Positions 47,790 to 57,443 of a stretch of 64,000 nucleotides of DNA are shown in pieces. This DNA comes from Novosphingobium arvoryzae (GTDB taxonomy: Bacteria; Pseudomonadota; Alphaproteobacteria; Sphingomonadales; Sphingomonadaceae): NCBI RefSeq assembly GCF_014652615.1, contig NZ_BMZD01000004.1, positions 1 to 64,000 of the forward strand. Reading direction: 5' to 3'. The notes under the pieces were generated by a model, which saw only the letters and a program-made list of their open reading frames with translations, searched no databases and was not told the origin of the DNA. The position numbers and the translations under genes are program-made. Within the stretch, counting starts at the first letter, position 1. Each line of letters opens with the position of its first letter.

Positions 47790-49535
47790 ATGACACAGCA
47801 GACCACTCTTCACGCGGCCTTTGCGGGCCATGTTGCCGCTGCGCTGGATGCGCTGAAAGCCGCAGGCACGCTGCCTGCCGGGCTCAGCCGCGCCGCCGTG
47901 GCGGTCGAGCCGCCGCGCGATCCCGCCCATGGCGATCTGGCCACCAACGCCGCGATGGTGCTGGCCAAGCCCGCCGGCCTGAACCCGCGCGCGCTGGCCG
48001 AGGCGCTGGTGACGGAACTGGCGAAGATCCCGTCCGTCACTGCCGCCGAGATTGCCGGGCCGGGCTTCATCAACCTGCGCCTGAACGCCGCCGCCTGGCT
48101 GGACGAGCTGCGCACGATCGCCGCGCTGGGCAACGACTATGGCCGCTCCACCGTCGGGGCGGGCACCACGGTCAACGTCGAATACGTCTCCGCCAACCCG
48201 ACCGGGCCGATGCACATGGGCCACTGCCGCGGCGCGGTGGTGGGCGATGCGCTGGCCAGCCTGCTGGAAGCGGCCGGGCACAAGGTGATCCGCGAATACT
48301 ACGTCAACGATGCCGGTGCGCAGGTCGACGTGCTCGCGCGCTCTGTCCATGTTCGCTACCGCGAGGCGCTGGGCGAGAACGTCGGGGACATTCCCGAAGG
48401 ACTCTACCCCGGCGAATACCTGATCCCGGTCGGGCAGGACCTGGCGCGCGAGTTTGGCGACAAGTATGCCGCCGCTCCCGACAGCGAATGGCTGGCGCTG
48501 TTCCGCAACCGCGCGGTTGCGGCCATGCTGGTGATGATCAAGGCCGATCTGGCGCTGCTTGGCATCCATCATGACCTGTTCAGTTCCGAGGCTGAACTGC
48601 AGGCCGCGGGCAAGCCGGACGAGGCCGAAGCGTGGCTGCGCGCGCATGATCTGGTCTATGACGGCCATCTGGAAGCGCCCAAGGGCAAGACCCCCGAAGA
48701 CTGGGAACCGGTCGAACTGCCGCTGTTCCGCTCCACGAAGTTCGGCGACGATCAGGACCGCCCGATCAAGAAGTCGGACGGCAGCTGGACCTATTTCGGC
48801 GCGGACCTGGCCTATCACTTCCAGAAGGCCCAGAGCGCCGATGCGCTGGTCGATATCTGGGGCGCGGACCATGCCGGCACGGTCAAGCGGATCAAGGCCG
48901 CGGTTGCCGCGATGACCGGGGCAGAGGGCAAGCCGACGCCGTTCGAGGTCAAGCTGGTGCAGATGGTCCAGCTGATGAAGGGCGGCCAGCCGTTCAAGAT
49001 GTCGAAGCGGGCGGGCAATTTCGTCACGCTGGCCGACGTGGTCGAAATGGTCGGCAAGGATGTCGTCCGGTTTACCATGCTGACCCGCAAGCCCGATGCG
49101 CAGATGGACTTCGACTTCGACAAGGTGGTCGAAGCGAGCAAGGACAACCCGGTGTTCTATGTGCAGTATGCACACGCCCGGATCCGTTCGACCCTGCGCA
49201 AGGCCGCGGGTGAAGGCATGGCCCCGTCTGCTGATCATCTGGAACTGCTGGGCGAGGAGGAGCTGGGCCTGATCAAGCTGGCCGCGCAGTTCCCCCGCCT
49301 GATCGAAGCCGCCGCCGCCGCGCGGGAGCCGCACCGAGTGGCCTTCTACCTCTACGATCTGGCCGCCGCGCTTCATGGTTACTGGAACCTTGGCAACGAT
49401 CGCCCGGAAAAGCGCTTCATCGTGGCACAGGATATTAACCTTACTGGTGCAAGGCTTTATCTTGCCACGCAAATCGGGCAACTGATCCGCAACGGACTGG
49501 CGCTGCTGGGCGTCGAGGCGGTGGAGGAAATGTAG
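47790..49535 (+). CDS. argS: Arginine-tRNA ligase
   Basis: A 581-aa class I synthetase charging tRNA-Arg. The N-terminal tRNA-recognition domain is followed by the HIGH motif as PTGPMHMGHCRGAVVGDAL, and later by KMSKRAG in place of KMSKS, and the DALR-type anticodon domain with VQYAHARIRSTLRKA. ATG 47790 is the start. It ends two bases before the SPOR gene, so a division-linked operon starts here. Confidence 0.97.
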   Translation: MTQQTTLHAAFAGHVAAALDALKAAGTLPAGLSRAAVAVEPPRDPAHGDLATNAAMVLAKPAGLNPRALAEALVTELAKIPSVTAAEIAGPGFINLRLNAAAWLDELRTIAALGNDYGRSTVGAGTTVNVEYVSANPTGPMHMGHCRGAVVGDALASLLEAAGHKVIREYYVNDAGAQVDVLARSVHVRYREALGENVGDIPEGLYPGEYLIPVGQDLAREFGDKYAAAPDSEWLALFRNRAVAAMLVMIKADLALLGIHHDLFSSEAELQAAGKPDEAEAWLRAHDLVYDGHLEAPKGKTPEDWEPVELPLFRSTKFGDDQDRPIKKSDGSWTYFGADLAYHFQKAQSADALVDIWGADHAGTVKRIKAAVAAMTGAEGKPTPFEVKLVQMVQLMKGGQPFKMSKRAGNFVTLADVVEMVGKDVVRFTMLTRKPDAQMDFDFDKVVEASKDNPVFYVQYAHARIRSTLRKAAGEGMAPSADHLELLGEEELGLIKLAAQFPRLIEAAAAAREPHRVAFYLYDLAAALHGYWNLGNDRPEKRFIVAQDINLTGARLYLATQIGQLIRNGLALLGVEAVEEM

Positions 49536-49537
49536 GA

Positions 49538-50302
49538 ATGATGGGCGCGACCGACGATCGGAACCGGGATGACGAACTCCAGCCTTGGGAAACCGGGGAT
49601 CAGGAGCACGACGATCAGCCGCTCGAAACCGAGCAGCTGACCCTGGCCGAAGAGGAAGAGCGCCTGCCCTGGCTGGAATCGCCCGAGGATGACTGGGACG
49701 AGCCGCAGGATTCCGCTAACGGCAAGCTTGCCGGGTTCGTGCTGATGGGGCTGGTGGCGCTGGCAGCGATCGTCGGCGGCATCTGGTGGATCACCAATCG
49801 CGGCCCCGATCCGGATCTGGTGGCCGATGGCAGCGTGATTGAAGCGCCCGACCAGCCTTACAAGGAGGCACCGCAGGATCCGGGCGGCAAGACGTTCGAT
49901 GGCACCGGCGACAGCAGCTTTGCCGTGTCCGAAGGGCAGAACCGCCCGCCGCAACTGGGCGGTGAGGCTGGTGCCCCGGTTGCCCCGGCGCCCGCGCCGG
50001 CGGTGGTCCCTGCGCAGACAGCGGCTCCCGCTGCTGCACCCACGGGCGCACCGGCTGCGGCCAGTGGCGGGGTTGGCGTGCAGGTTGGCGCGTTCTCGTC
50101 CAAGGCGACGGCGGAGGCAGGCTGGACCAAGCTGGTCGGCCAGGCCGGGGCCGTCCTGTCGGGCGTGCCGCACCGCGTGATCGCGGGCAATGCCGATATC
50201 GGCACGGTCTATCGCCTGCAGGCGGTGGCGCCCGACGCGGCCTCGGCGCAAGCGCTCTGCGGCAAGCTGAAGGCCGCCGGGATTTCCTGCCAGGTCAAAT
50301 AA
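49538..50302 (+). CDS. SPOR-domain membrane protein
   Basis: A 254-aa protein with an acidic cytoplasmic N-terminus (about 60 residues), one membrane segment (LAGFVLMGLVALAAIVGGIWWIT), a long Pro/Ala-rich periplasmic linker, and a C-terminal SPOR domain (GVGVQVGAFSSKATAEAGW, VIAGNADIGTVYRLQAVA). SPOR domains bind denuded peptidoglycan at division sites, so this probably helps cell division. It sits between argS and nagZ, as in many alphaproteobacteria. Confidence 0.9.
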   Translation: MMGATDDRNRDDELQPWETGDQEHDDQPLETEQLTLAEEEERLPWLESPEDDWDEPQDSANGKLAGFVLMGLVALAAIVGGIWWITNRGPDPDLVADGSVIEAPDQPYKEAPQDPGGKTFDGTGDSSFAVSEGQNRPPQLGGEAGAPVAPAPAPAVVPAQTAAPAAAPTGAPAAASGGVGVQVGAFSSKATAEAGWTKLVGQAGAVLSGVPHRVIAGNADIGTVYRLQAVAPDAASAQALCGKLKAAGISCQVK

Positions 50303-50384
50303 GGCGCGACCGGCCGGGGCTTTTGCACATTCCGGTGCGCGCCTGCGCTTGCGAAATCGGCCGGTTGCTGCGAATCGATCGTCC

Positions 50385-51404
50385 ATGACGCCCGCTATCT
50401 TCGGCCTGTCCGGTCTGACCCTGACCGCTGACGAGCGCGCCTTTTTCAAGGACGCGGACCCGGCGGGCTATATCGTGTTCGGCCGCAATGTCGAAAGCCG
50501 CGCCCAGCTGCGCGCGCTGACCGACAGTTTGCGCGACTTGCACGGACGGGACCGCCTGCTGATCACGATCGATCAGGAGGGCGGGCGGGTGGCCCGGATG
50601 AAACCGCCGGAATGGTTGTCCTATCCGGCCGGTGCGGCATTCGACCGGCTGTTTGACCTCGCCCCCGCTTCCGCGATTGAGGCGGCCCGCGCCAATGCCG
50701 AGGCGCTGGGTCATGACCTTGCCGAAGTCGGCATCACTTGCACGCACGCCCCCGTGCTCGATGTGCGCCAGCCCGGCGCCCATGATGTAATCGGCGATCG
50801 CGCCTATGGCAGCGAGCCGCTGCGTGTGGCGGCGATTGGCCGGGCGGTGCTGGACGGGCTGGCCCGCGCGGGCGTGGTCGGCACGATCAAGCACATGCCG
50901 GGGCATGGCCGCGCCATGGCCGACAGTCACAAGGAATTGCCGACCGTCACCGCCAGCGCGGCTGAACTGGAAAGCGATATCGCCCCGTTCAAGGCGCTTG
51001 CCGATGCGCCGATGGCGATGACGGGGCATATCCGCTTTACCGCGTGGGATGCGGATCATCCGGCCACGCAGTCACCGTTCGTGGTGGCGGAGATCATCCG
51101 CAAGCGCATCGGGTTTGACGGGCTGCTGCTGACCGATGACCTTGATATGCAGGCACTGGACGGCACGGTGCCGCAGCGGGCGGAAGTGGCGCTGGCGGCA
51201 GGCTGCGACATTGCGCTCAACTGCTGGGCCAAGCTGGACGACATGGCCGGGATCGCCGCGCGCTGTCCGGCGATGAGCGCGGCGGCGGCGCAGCGGCTGG
51301 ACCGCGCGCTGGCCGTGACCCGGCTGGACGGGGCATCGGGCATTCAGGTTGAATTGCTGGCAAAGCGCGATGCGCTGCTGCGGTTGGTGGAGGCAGCGGC
51401 GTGA
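50385..51404 (+). CDS. nagZ: Beta-N-acetylhexosaminidase NagZ
   Basis: A 339-aa GH3 enzyme that removes GlcNAc from recycled muropeptides in the cytoplasm. I start it at ATG 50385; the frame is open a further 36 bases. ITIDQEGGRVARMKPPEWL is the substrate domain, THAPVLDVRQPGAHDVIGDRAYG and the KHMPGHGRAMADSHKELP loop carry the catalytic His and Asp, and LTDDLDMQALDG the nucleophile Asp. Its stop overlaps the scpA start (GTGA). Confidence 0.94.
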   Translation: MTPAIFGLSGLTLTADERAFFKDADPAGYIVFGRNVESRAQLRALTDSLRDLHGRDRLLITIDQEGGRVARMKPPEWLSYPAGAAFDRLFDLAPASAIEAARANAEALGHDLAEVGITCTHAPVLDVRQPGAHDVIGDRAYGSEPLRVAAIGRAVLDGLARAGVVGTIKHMPGHGRAMADSHKELPTVTASAAELESDIAPFKALADAPMAMTGHIRFTAWDADHPATQSPFVVAEIIRKRIGFDGLLLTDDLDMQALDGTVPQRAEVALAAGCDIALNCWAKLDDMAGIAARCPAMSAAAAQRLDRALAVTRLDGASGIQVELLAKRDALLRLVEAAA

Positions 51405-52201
51405 GCGAGTTGATCGACGGCCCTGCCATCACGCTGGACGATGACTGGCAAGGCGTCGGCACGGCCGCTGCGCCGGATGATGCCGCGCTCTATCTGGAAC
51501 TGGACGGGTGGGAAGGGCCGCTCGACCTGCTGCTCGATCTTGCCCGGCGGCAAAAGGTCGATCTGCGGCGGATTTCGATCCTCGAACTGGTCGATCAGTA
51601 TCTCACCTATATCGAGCGGGCGACCGAACTGCGGCTGGAACTGGCGGCGGACTATCTGGTGATGGCCGCCTGGCTGGCCTACCTGAAATCGGCGCTGCTG
51701 CTCCCGCGTGAGGAGCAGCCTGATCCCAGCCCGGAAGAACTGGCACTGCGCCTGCATCTGCGGCTGCAACGGCTGGCGGTGATGCGCGATGCGGCGGCGC
51801 GGCTGATGGGGCGGGACCGGCTGGGCCGCGACGTGTTCCTGCGCGGCGCACCCGAGGGACTGCGGGTGGAGCGCAAACACAAGTGGCAGTGCGACATGTT
51901 CGCGCTGATCCAGGCCTATGGTCAGGTCAAGGCGCGCACCGCGCCCGTGGTGCACATGGTCCGCGACCGGATGGTGATGACGCTGGATTCCGCGCTGTCG
52001 CGGGTGTCTTCGCTGCTGGGGGTAAACCTGGACTGGATGGAGCTGCGCGATTTCCTGCCGCCCCATGCGGACCCGCGCCTCAAGCGCTCGGCGCTGGCGT
52101 CCAGCTTTGTTGCCGCGCTGGAACTGGCGCGGCTGGGCAAGGCTGAGCTGCGTCAGGAGGAAACTTTTGGTCCGTTGCTGCTGAAAGGCATCCGGGCATG
52201 A
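51401..52201 (+). CDS. scpA: Segregation and condensation protein A
   Basis: A 266-aa kleisin that bridges Smc heads in chromosome condensation. GWEGPLDLLLDLARRQKVDLRRISILELVDQYL is the N-terminal kleisin signature, and YLVMAAWLAYLKSALLLP the following helix; the C-terminal winged helix ends LARLGKAELRQEETFGPLLL. GTG 51401 overlaps the nagZ stop. It is followed by scpB with a four-base overlap. Confidence 0.94.
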   Translation: MSELIDGPAITLDDDWQGVGTAAAPDDAALYLELDGWEGPLDLLLDLARRQKVDLRRISILELVDQYLTYIERATELRLELAADYLVMAAWLAYLKSALLLPREEQPDPSPEELALRLHLRLQRLAVMRDAAARLMGRDRLGRDVFLRGAPEGLRVERKHKWQCDMFALIQAYGQVKARTAPVVHMVRDRMVMTLDSALSRVSSLLGVNLDWMELRDFLPPHADPRLKRSALASSFVAALELARLGKAELRQEETFGPLLLKGIRA

Positions 52202-52803
52202 CCACGCCGCCGCCCGATGATCTGGTCCGGGCGGTGGAGGCCGCGCTGTTTGCGGCAGGAGAGCCGATGAGCGCCGAGGCGATTGGCGCGCATCTGGGTG
52301 GGGCCGATGTCCGGGGGGCGCTGCTGGAGCTGGCGCGGCACTATGACGGGCGCGGGATTCACCTGGTGGAGCGCGGCGGGCGCTGGCATTTCCAGACCGC
52401 GCCCGATCTGGCGCACCTGCTGCGGCGCGAGAAGGAGGACGTGCGCCGGCTGTCGCGCGCCGCGACGGAGGTGCTGGCAATCGTTGCCTATCACGAGCCG
52501 GTCAGCCGCGCCGAGATCGAGAGCATTCGCGGTGTGCAGACGGCCAAGGGCACGCTCGACGTGTTGCTGGAGGCAGGCTGGGTGCGGATTGCCGGGCGGC
52601 GTGAAGTGCCGGGGCGGCCGGTGATCTATGCCACCACCGCGGATTTCCTGACTCACTTCGGGCTTGAATCGCGCCGCGACCTGCCGGGGATCGACGAATT
52701 GCGCGCTGCCGGGCTGCTCGATCCGGTGGAGGACGCGCTGGCTTCGGCCATGGAGGCCGGGGATGAGCAGGCGGCTTCACCTGACGAAGAATCGGCAGAC
52801 TGA
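52198..52803 (+). CDS. scpB: Segregation and condensation protein B
   Basis: A 201-aa two-winged-helix protein that binds ScpA. AVEAALFAAGEPMSAEAIGAHL is the first winged helix, and LSRAATEVLAIVAYHEPVSRAEIESIRGV plus LLEAGWVRIAGRREVPGRPVIYATT the second, both clear family marks. It overlaps scpA by four bases. A 97-bp gap separates it from tatA. Confidence 0.94.
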   Translation: MTTPPPDDLVRAVEAALFAAGEPMSAEAIGAHLGGADVRGALLELARHYDGRGIHLVERGGRWHFQTAPDLAHLLRREKEDVRRLSRAATEVLAIVAYHEPVSRAEIESIRGVQTAKGTLDVLLEAGWVRIAGRREVPGRPVIYATTADFLTHFGLESRRDLPGIDELRAAGLLDPVEDALASAMEAGDEQAASPDEESAD

Positions 52804-52900
52804 CTCGCAATGCGGGGCAACATCGCCTAAATGCACCCGGGCAGGGGTAAACCGGCAGGCGCCTTGTCGCCGTGCCCCGTGATTTGCAGGAGTTGTTTCG

Positions 52901-53155
52901 ATGGGTCTGTCGCTTCCCCACCTGATCGTTCTGGCGCTGGTGGTGCTGGTGCTGTTCGGCCGTGGCCGCATCTCCGAAATGATGGGTGACTTTGGCAAGG
53001 GCATCAAGAGCTTCAAGCAGGGCATGGCCGATGAAGCCAATGCCCAGCAGCCGCCTGCTCCGCCGGCCCAGCAGATTCCGCCGCCCGCCGCCAGTCCGGC
53101 TGCCCCGGCCAGCGAAACCGTGATCGACGCGTCGAAGCCGTCGAACCCGCAGTAA
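52901..53155 (+). CDS. tatA: Twin-arginine translocase subunit TatA
   Basis: An 84-aa membrane protein: a single N-terminal transmembrane helix (LIVLALVVLVLFGRGRISEM, with the FG turn), an amphipathic helix (GDFGKGIKSFKQGM) and a Pro/Ala/Gln-rich tail. TatA rings form the pore for folded proteins with RR signal peptides. It starts the tatABC operon. Confidence 0.95.
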   Translation: MGLSLPHLIVLALVVLVLFGRGRISEMMGDFGKGIKSFKQGMADEANAQQPPAPPAQQIPPPAASPAAPASETVIDASKPSNPQ

Positions 53156-53182
53156 TTCCGCCGGTTCCGGCGGAGACACGCC

Positions 53183-53515
53183 ATGTTCGATATCGGCTGG
53201 GATGAAATGCTGCTGACGGTGATCATCGCGATCATCGTCATCGGTCCCAAGGAACTGCCCCGCGCGCTGCGCACGGCGGGGCGCTGGATTGCGAAAGTGC
53301 GGCGCGTTTCCGGCCATTTCCGCACCGGCATCGAAACCATGATCCGCGAAGCGGAACTGGAAGAGATGGAAAAGCAGTGGCGCGAACAGAACGCGCGGAT
53401 CATGGCGCAGCATCCGCCCGGCTCGGCGGAAACCGCGCTGGTCGGGACAGATCCCGGCACTGGCACGGCCACGCCGGTCGAACCGGCCGCCCCGCCGCCC
53501 GCAGAGCAGCGTTGA
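53183..53515 (+). CDS. tatB: Twin-arginine translocase subunit TatB
   Basis: A 110-aa relative of TatA. The N-terminal helix (MLLTVIIAIIVIGPKELP, with the GP turn and a Glu) is followed by a long amphipathic helix with many charges and a Pro/Ala-rich tail. It joins TatC in binding substrate signal peptides. It lies 27 bp after tatA. Confidence 0.94.
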   Translation: MFDIGWDEMLLTVIIAIIVIGPKELPRALRTAGRWIAKVRRVSGHFRTGIETMIREAELEEMEKQWREQNARIMAQHPPGSAETALVGTDPGTGTATPVEPAAPPPAEQR

Positions 53516-53527
53516 GAGCGCACACAC

Positions 53528-54328
53528 ATGGTCTTCAACGTCCGCGACATCGATGAAACGCAGGCCCCGCTGCTCGACCATCTGATCGAGCTGCGGACTC
53601 GGCTGGTGCGTTCGTTCCTGGCGCTGGGGCTGGCGTTCTGCGTGTGCTTCTATTTTGCGGACGATATCTTCAGCTTTCTGGTCAAGCCACTGACCGCCGC
53701 TTTCCCGGCGGGCGAGGGCAAGCTGATCTACACCAAGCTCTACGAAGCGTTCTTCGTGGAGATCAAGGTGGCGCTGTTCGCGGCATTCTTCGTCAGCTTT
53801 CCGATTATCGCCAACCAGCTCTGGGCGTTCGTCGCGCCGGGGCTCTACGCGCGGGAAAAAAAGGCGTTCCTGCCGTTCCTGATCGCCACCCCGATCCTGT
53901 TCACCGCCGGGGCGGCGCTGGCCTATTACCTGGTGATGCCCACCGCGTTCCGGTTTTTCCTGACGTTTGAAGGCAACAAGGGCGGGCTCAGCCTGGAAGC
54001 CTTGCCGGGGACGGGGGATTACCTGTCACTGGTGATGCAGTTCATCCTGGCCTTCGGAATCAGCTTCCTGCTGCCGGTCCTGCTGCTGCTGCTCAACCGC
54101 GCGGGGATCGTCAGCCGTCAGCAACTCACGGCGGCGCGGCGCTATGTGATCGTGGCGATCACCGCACTGGCGGCGGTCATCACGCCGCCGGACGTTGTTT
54201 CGCAGCTGATGCTGCTGGTGCCGATGTGGCTGCTGTTCGAAGGCTCGCTACTGATCATGCGGCTGGGCGAGCGCAAGGACGCCGCCGAAGCGGCCGCGGC
54301 CGAGGCCGAGGAAACCGCTGCTCCTTGA
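53528..54328 (+). CDS. tatC: Twin-arginine translocase subunit TatC
   Basis: A 266-aa polytopic membrane protein, the receptor for twin-arginine signal peptides. APLLDHLIELRTRLVRSFLALGLAF is the conserved start, with the conserved Glu in HLIELR; FFVSFPIIANQLWAFVAPGLY, the Tyr- and Pro-rich loops and SFLLPVLLLLLNRAGIVSRQQL follow. Six helices are visible. It ends seven bases before the convergent amidohydrolase gene. Confidence 0.95.
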   Translation: MVFNVRDIDETQAPLLDHLIELRTRLVRSFLALGLAFCVCFYFADDIFSFLVKPLTAAFPAGEGKLIYTKLYEAFFVEIKVALFAAFFVSFPIIANQLWAFVAPGLYAREKKAFLPFLIATPILFTAGAALAYYLVMPTAFRFFLTFEGNKGGLSLEALPGTGDYLSLVMQFILAFGISFLLPVLLLLLNRAGIVSRQQLTAARRYVIVAITALAAVITPPDVVSQLMLLVPMWLLFEGSLLIMRLGERKDAAEAAAAEAEETAAP

Positions 54329-54334
54329 GGTCGC

Positions 54335-55999
54335 TCAGCGTTTGGCCGTTGCCGCATCCCAGGCCAATCGCCCGTTGATCCAGACCTGCCGCACTTGTGT
54401 GGCCCGCAAGTCGGACGGGGTGGCGAGCAGCGGATCGCGGTCAACCAGCAGGAAGTCGGCGCGTTCGCCCCGCACCAGGCGCCCGAACCGGCCTTCCGCA
54501 AAACCGGCATAAGCGCCGTTCATGGTATAAGCCGCCAACGCTTCCTCTCGGGTCAGGCGCTCCTGCGGCTGCCAACCGCCAAAGGGCTGGCCGTCCGGTC
54601 CCTGCCGGGTGATCGCGGCGGCGAGGCCCGCAAACGGGTCCGGCAGTTCAACCGGCGCATCCGATCCGAACGCCAGCTTTGCGCCGGTCGTGGCCAGCGA
54701 TTTCCACGCATAGCCGCCCGTCAGGCGCTGCGGCCCCAGTCGGGCTTCGGCCATCAGCCGGTCGGAGGTCTGGTGGACCGGCTGCATCGAGGCAATGATG
54801 CCATGCCGGCCGAACCGCGCGAAATCCGCCGGATCGACGATCTGCGCATGCTCGATCCGCCAGCGTCGGTCACCTGTGTAGGTCGCGCTCATGTCCTCGA
54901 TCGCGGCCAGCACGCCGGCGTTGGCCTCGTCGCCAATCGCATGGATCGCAAGCTGGAACCGGTCGAGCGCGGCACGGCTCATCAGGTTTTTCAGCTGGGT
55001 GTCGCTGGTGATGCGCAGTCCCCGCGTGTGCGGCGCATCGGCATAGGGCGCCTTGAGCGACGCCCCGCGCGATCCCAGCGCGCCATCGACATAGAGCTTC
55101 ACGCCATTGAGGCGCAGCTTGTCGTCATAGAGCCAGGGGGAAGGGCCGGGGCCACCGATCAGTTCCATCGCCTCGGTCCCGCCGGCATAGGCCATGATCC
55201 GCAGCCGCAGCGTGCCGTTGTCGCCCGCCCGGCGATAGGCTTGCCAGTCCTCGATCGTAGTGCCCATGTCGGCCATCGCGGTCACGCCGCGGGCCAGCAG
55301 CAGGTCCTGCGCCGTGGCGAGCGCCAGATCGCGGTCTTCGGGGCGCGGGGTGGGCACGAATTTCTCCACCAGGTCCATTGCGGCATCGACCAGTACACCG
55401 GTCGGCTTGCCGCCCGTCGCCACGCGCTCGATCTTGCCGCCCGCCGGGTCTTTCGTCAGTGCGGTAATGCCCGCCGCCGCCAGCGCCTTGCTGTTTGCCC
55501 AGCCGGCATGACCATCGACGCGGGTCAGCCAGACCGGCTTGTCGCCCACCACCGCGTCGAGTTCGGCAGCGGTCGGAAACCGGCCAAGGCCCCAGAGTTC
55601 CTGGTTCCAGCCGCGCCCCAGAATCCACGGGCGGTCTGGATGCGCGGCAGCATAGGCGGCGATCTTTGCCTGCGCCTGCGCCAGCGAAGTCGTTTCCGAC
55701 AGGTCCAGCGTCAGCGCGCCAAACCCGATCCCCATGACGTGGCCGTGGCTGTCGATCAGCCCCGGCATCAGGAACTGGCCCTTGCCGTCGACGAAGTAAT
55801 CGACTTTGCCCGGTCGCTTGTCACCCCGGCGCAGCACTTGCACGATGCGGCCATCGTCGCCCACCAGCAGTCCGGTGAAGCGATCAACCCCGCCCGTTGC
55901 GTCCAGGGTCATGCCGTCCACGTTATCGATCAGCGTGTCAGCTTGGGCGGGGGCAGCGAGGGCAAGCGCGAGTGCGCTCGTGATCGCGAGACGGATCAC
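54335..55999 (-). CDS. Amidohydrolase family protein, YtcJ-like
   Basis: A 554-aa exported metal-dependent hydrolase, with a signal peptide (LAITSALALALAAPAQA). The metal site starts at LMPGLIDSHGHVMGIG (HxH); RWRIEHAQIVDPADFAR, AIHAIGDEANAG and FGSDAPVELPDPFAGLAAAI provide the other His and Asp ligands. Such proteins hydrolyse amide or imide bonds. The start overlaps the downstream stop of the dehydrogenase gene by four bases (ATGA), so the two are translated together. The substrate is unknown. Confidence 0.85.
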   Translation of the reverse strand: MIRLAITSALALALAAPAQADTLIDNVDGMTLDATGGVDRFTGLLVGDDGRIVQVLRRGDKRPGKVDYFVDGKGQFLMPGLIDSHGHVMGIGFGALTLDLSETTSLAQAQAKIAAYAAAHPDRPWILGRGWNQELWGLGRFPTAAELDAVVGDKPVWLTRVDGHAGWANSKALAAAGITALTKDPAGGKIERVATGGKPTGVLVDAAMDLVEKFVPTPRPEDRDLALATAQDLLLARGVTAMADMGTTIEDWQAYRRAGDNGTLRLRIMAYAGGTEAMELIGGPGPSPWLYDDKLRLNGVKLYVDGALGSRGASLKAPYADAPHTRGLRITSDTQLKNLMSRAALDRFQLAIHAIGDEANAGVLAAIEDMSATYTGDRRWRIEHAQIVDPADFARFGRHGIIASMQPVHQTSDRLMAEARLGPQRLTGGYAWKSLATTGAKLAFGSDAPVELPDPFAGLAAAITRQGPDGQPFGGWQPQERLTREEALAAYTMNGAYAGFAEGRFGRLVRGERADFLLVDRDPLLATPSDLRATQVRQVWINGRLAWDAATAKR

Positions 56000-56892
56000 G
56001 CTTTCCCCCGGCGTGGCAGGCGGCGCACGAGCGCGGAGGTATCCTGCCGCCCGCCGCCCATGGCCTGCACTTCGGCATAGAACTGGTCGATTAGCGCCGT
56101 CACGGGCAGGGAAACGCCCAGCGAGCGGCCTTCCTCCAGCGTCAGGCCCAGATCCTTGCGCATCCAGTCAATCGCGAAGCCGAAGTCGAACTCGTCGCGG
56201 GCCATCGTGTGCCAGCGGTTGTCCATCTGCCAGCTTTGCGAGGCACCGCCGGAAATCGCCTCGTAGACCTTGTCGAGATCGAGATGCGCGGCCTCGGCAA
56301 AGCGCAGTGCTTCCGACAGGGTGGCGAGGATGCCGGAAAAGGCGATCTGGTTGACCATCTTGGTGCTCTGACCGGACCCGGCCTTGCCGACGTGGACGAT
56401 CCGCTTGGTATAGGCTTCCATGATCGGGCGGGCCGCCTCGATCGCGTCGGCACGGCCGCCGCACATCACGGTCAGCTGGCCGTTTTCCGCGCCCGCCTGC
56501 CCGCCGGTGACGGGCGCGTCGACGCAGTGCACTTCCAGATCGCGCGCTTCGACGGCGATCTGGCGGGCAATCCGTGCGGACACGGTGGTGTGGTCGATAA
56601 AGGTCGCGCCGGGCTTCAGCGCGGTGAACACGCCGGTCGGCCCCAGCACGACGTCCGCCAGGTCATCGTCGTTGCCGACGCAGGTCAGCACCACGTCCGC
56701 GCCCTCGGCTGCTTCGGCGGGGCTGGTGGCAACGCGCACGGTCAGGCCGGGGTTGGCCGCCTGCCACTTTTCCGCGCGCGCAGGCGTGCGATTGTAGATG
56801 GTCAGGGTGTGCCCGGCATTGCCGATATGGCGGGCAATGGCGCCGCCCATTACGCCCAGGCCCAGGAACGATACGTTTTTCGGTTCGGTCAT
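55996..56892 (-). CDS. 3-hydroxyisobutyrate dehydrogenase-like NAD(P) oxidoreductase
   Basis: A 298-aa beta-hydroxyacid dehydrogenase. ATG 56892 begins MTEPKNVSFLGLGVMGGAIARHIG with the GLGVMG cofactor loop; FIDHTTVSARIAR, DAPVTGGQAGAENGQLTVMCGG and the catalytic-Lys segment GQSTKMVNQIAF complete the family pattern. Readings from farther upstream merge with the DUF4402 gene in another frame. Candidate substrates are 3-hydroxyisobutyrate, tartronate semialdehyde or succinic semialdehyde. It precedes the amidohydrolase in one transcript. Confidence 0.88.
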   Translation of the reverse strand: MTEPKNVSFLGLGVMGGAIARHIGNAGHTLTIYNRTPARAEKWQAANPGLTVRVATSPAEAAEGADVVLTCVGNDDDLADVVLGPTGVFTALKPGATFIDHTTVSARIARQIAVEARDLEVHCVDAPVTGGQAGAENGQLTVMCGGRADAIEAARPIMEAYTKRIVHVGKAGSGQSTKMVNQIAFSGILATLSEALRFAEAAHLDLDKVYEAISGGASQSWQMDNRWHTMARDEFDFGFAIDWMRKDLGLTLEEGRSLGVSLPVTALIDQFYAEVQAMGGGRQDTSALVRRLPRRGKA

Positions 56893-56936
56893 GCCACGCG
56901 TGTTAATCGGGCCGGGCCGACAAATCCACCTTGGCG

Positions 56937-57443
56937 TCAGTGGTATTCCAGATCGATCGAGAAATCGCCGCTGTAGACGCCGGGCGCCTGCAGCGGATTG
57001 ATGTGCAGCCGCGCGCCGAACTTCACCGTGCGGGCGCCGCCCGTCAGGTTGATCACCGCGCCGGGGCCGCCGGGAAACTGCGGCTCCACCAGCATCGGAT
57101 CGCCGGGGCCGGTCAGCGTGAAGGTCGGGGTAAAGTTGACCTGCACGTTGGCGTCGGAGCCGGTCAGATGCAGCTGCGATACCGCAAAGCTGCCGGTGCA
57201 GATCAGGCCGCTGTCGCACATCCGGTTGTTGCTGCCGGGGTCCAGTTCGACCACGCCGCCCGCGCCGTTGACCGCGATCCGTCCGAAATCCATGTCGAGC
57301 AGCACGGCGAACTGGATTTCTTCCAGCACTTCCGCAGTGACAGGGCCGGTCACGGTCGCACCAGCCTGCGCGGTGGCCGGGGTGCCTAGCAGCGCCAGCG
57401 CAACGCCGGTGGCCAGCAGGGGGTCTGGACGCTTGCTGATCAT
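56937..57443 (-). CDS. DUF4402 secreted protein
   Basis: A 168-aa exported protein. ATG 57443 follows GAGGAAG with eight bases between and gives a signal peptide (LLATGVALALLGTPATAQA). The mature domain matches DUF4402: MDFGRIAVNGAGGVVELDP, NRMCDSGLICTGSFA with a Cys pair, and VKFGARLHINPLQAPGVYSGDFSIDLEYH at the end. Such proteins are small beta-sandwich surface or fimbria-like subunits of unknown function. Confidence 0.8.
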   Translation of the reverse strand: MISKRPDPLLATGVALALLGTPATAQAGATVTGPVTAEVLEEIQFAVLLDMDFGRIAVNGAGGVVELDPGSNNRMCDSGLICTGSFAVSQLHLTGSDANVQVNFTPTFTLTGPGDPMLVEPQFPGGPGAVINLTGGARTVKFGARLHINPLQAPGVYSGDFSIDLEYH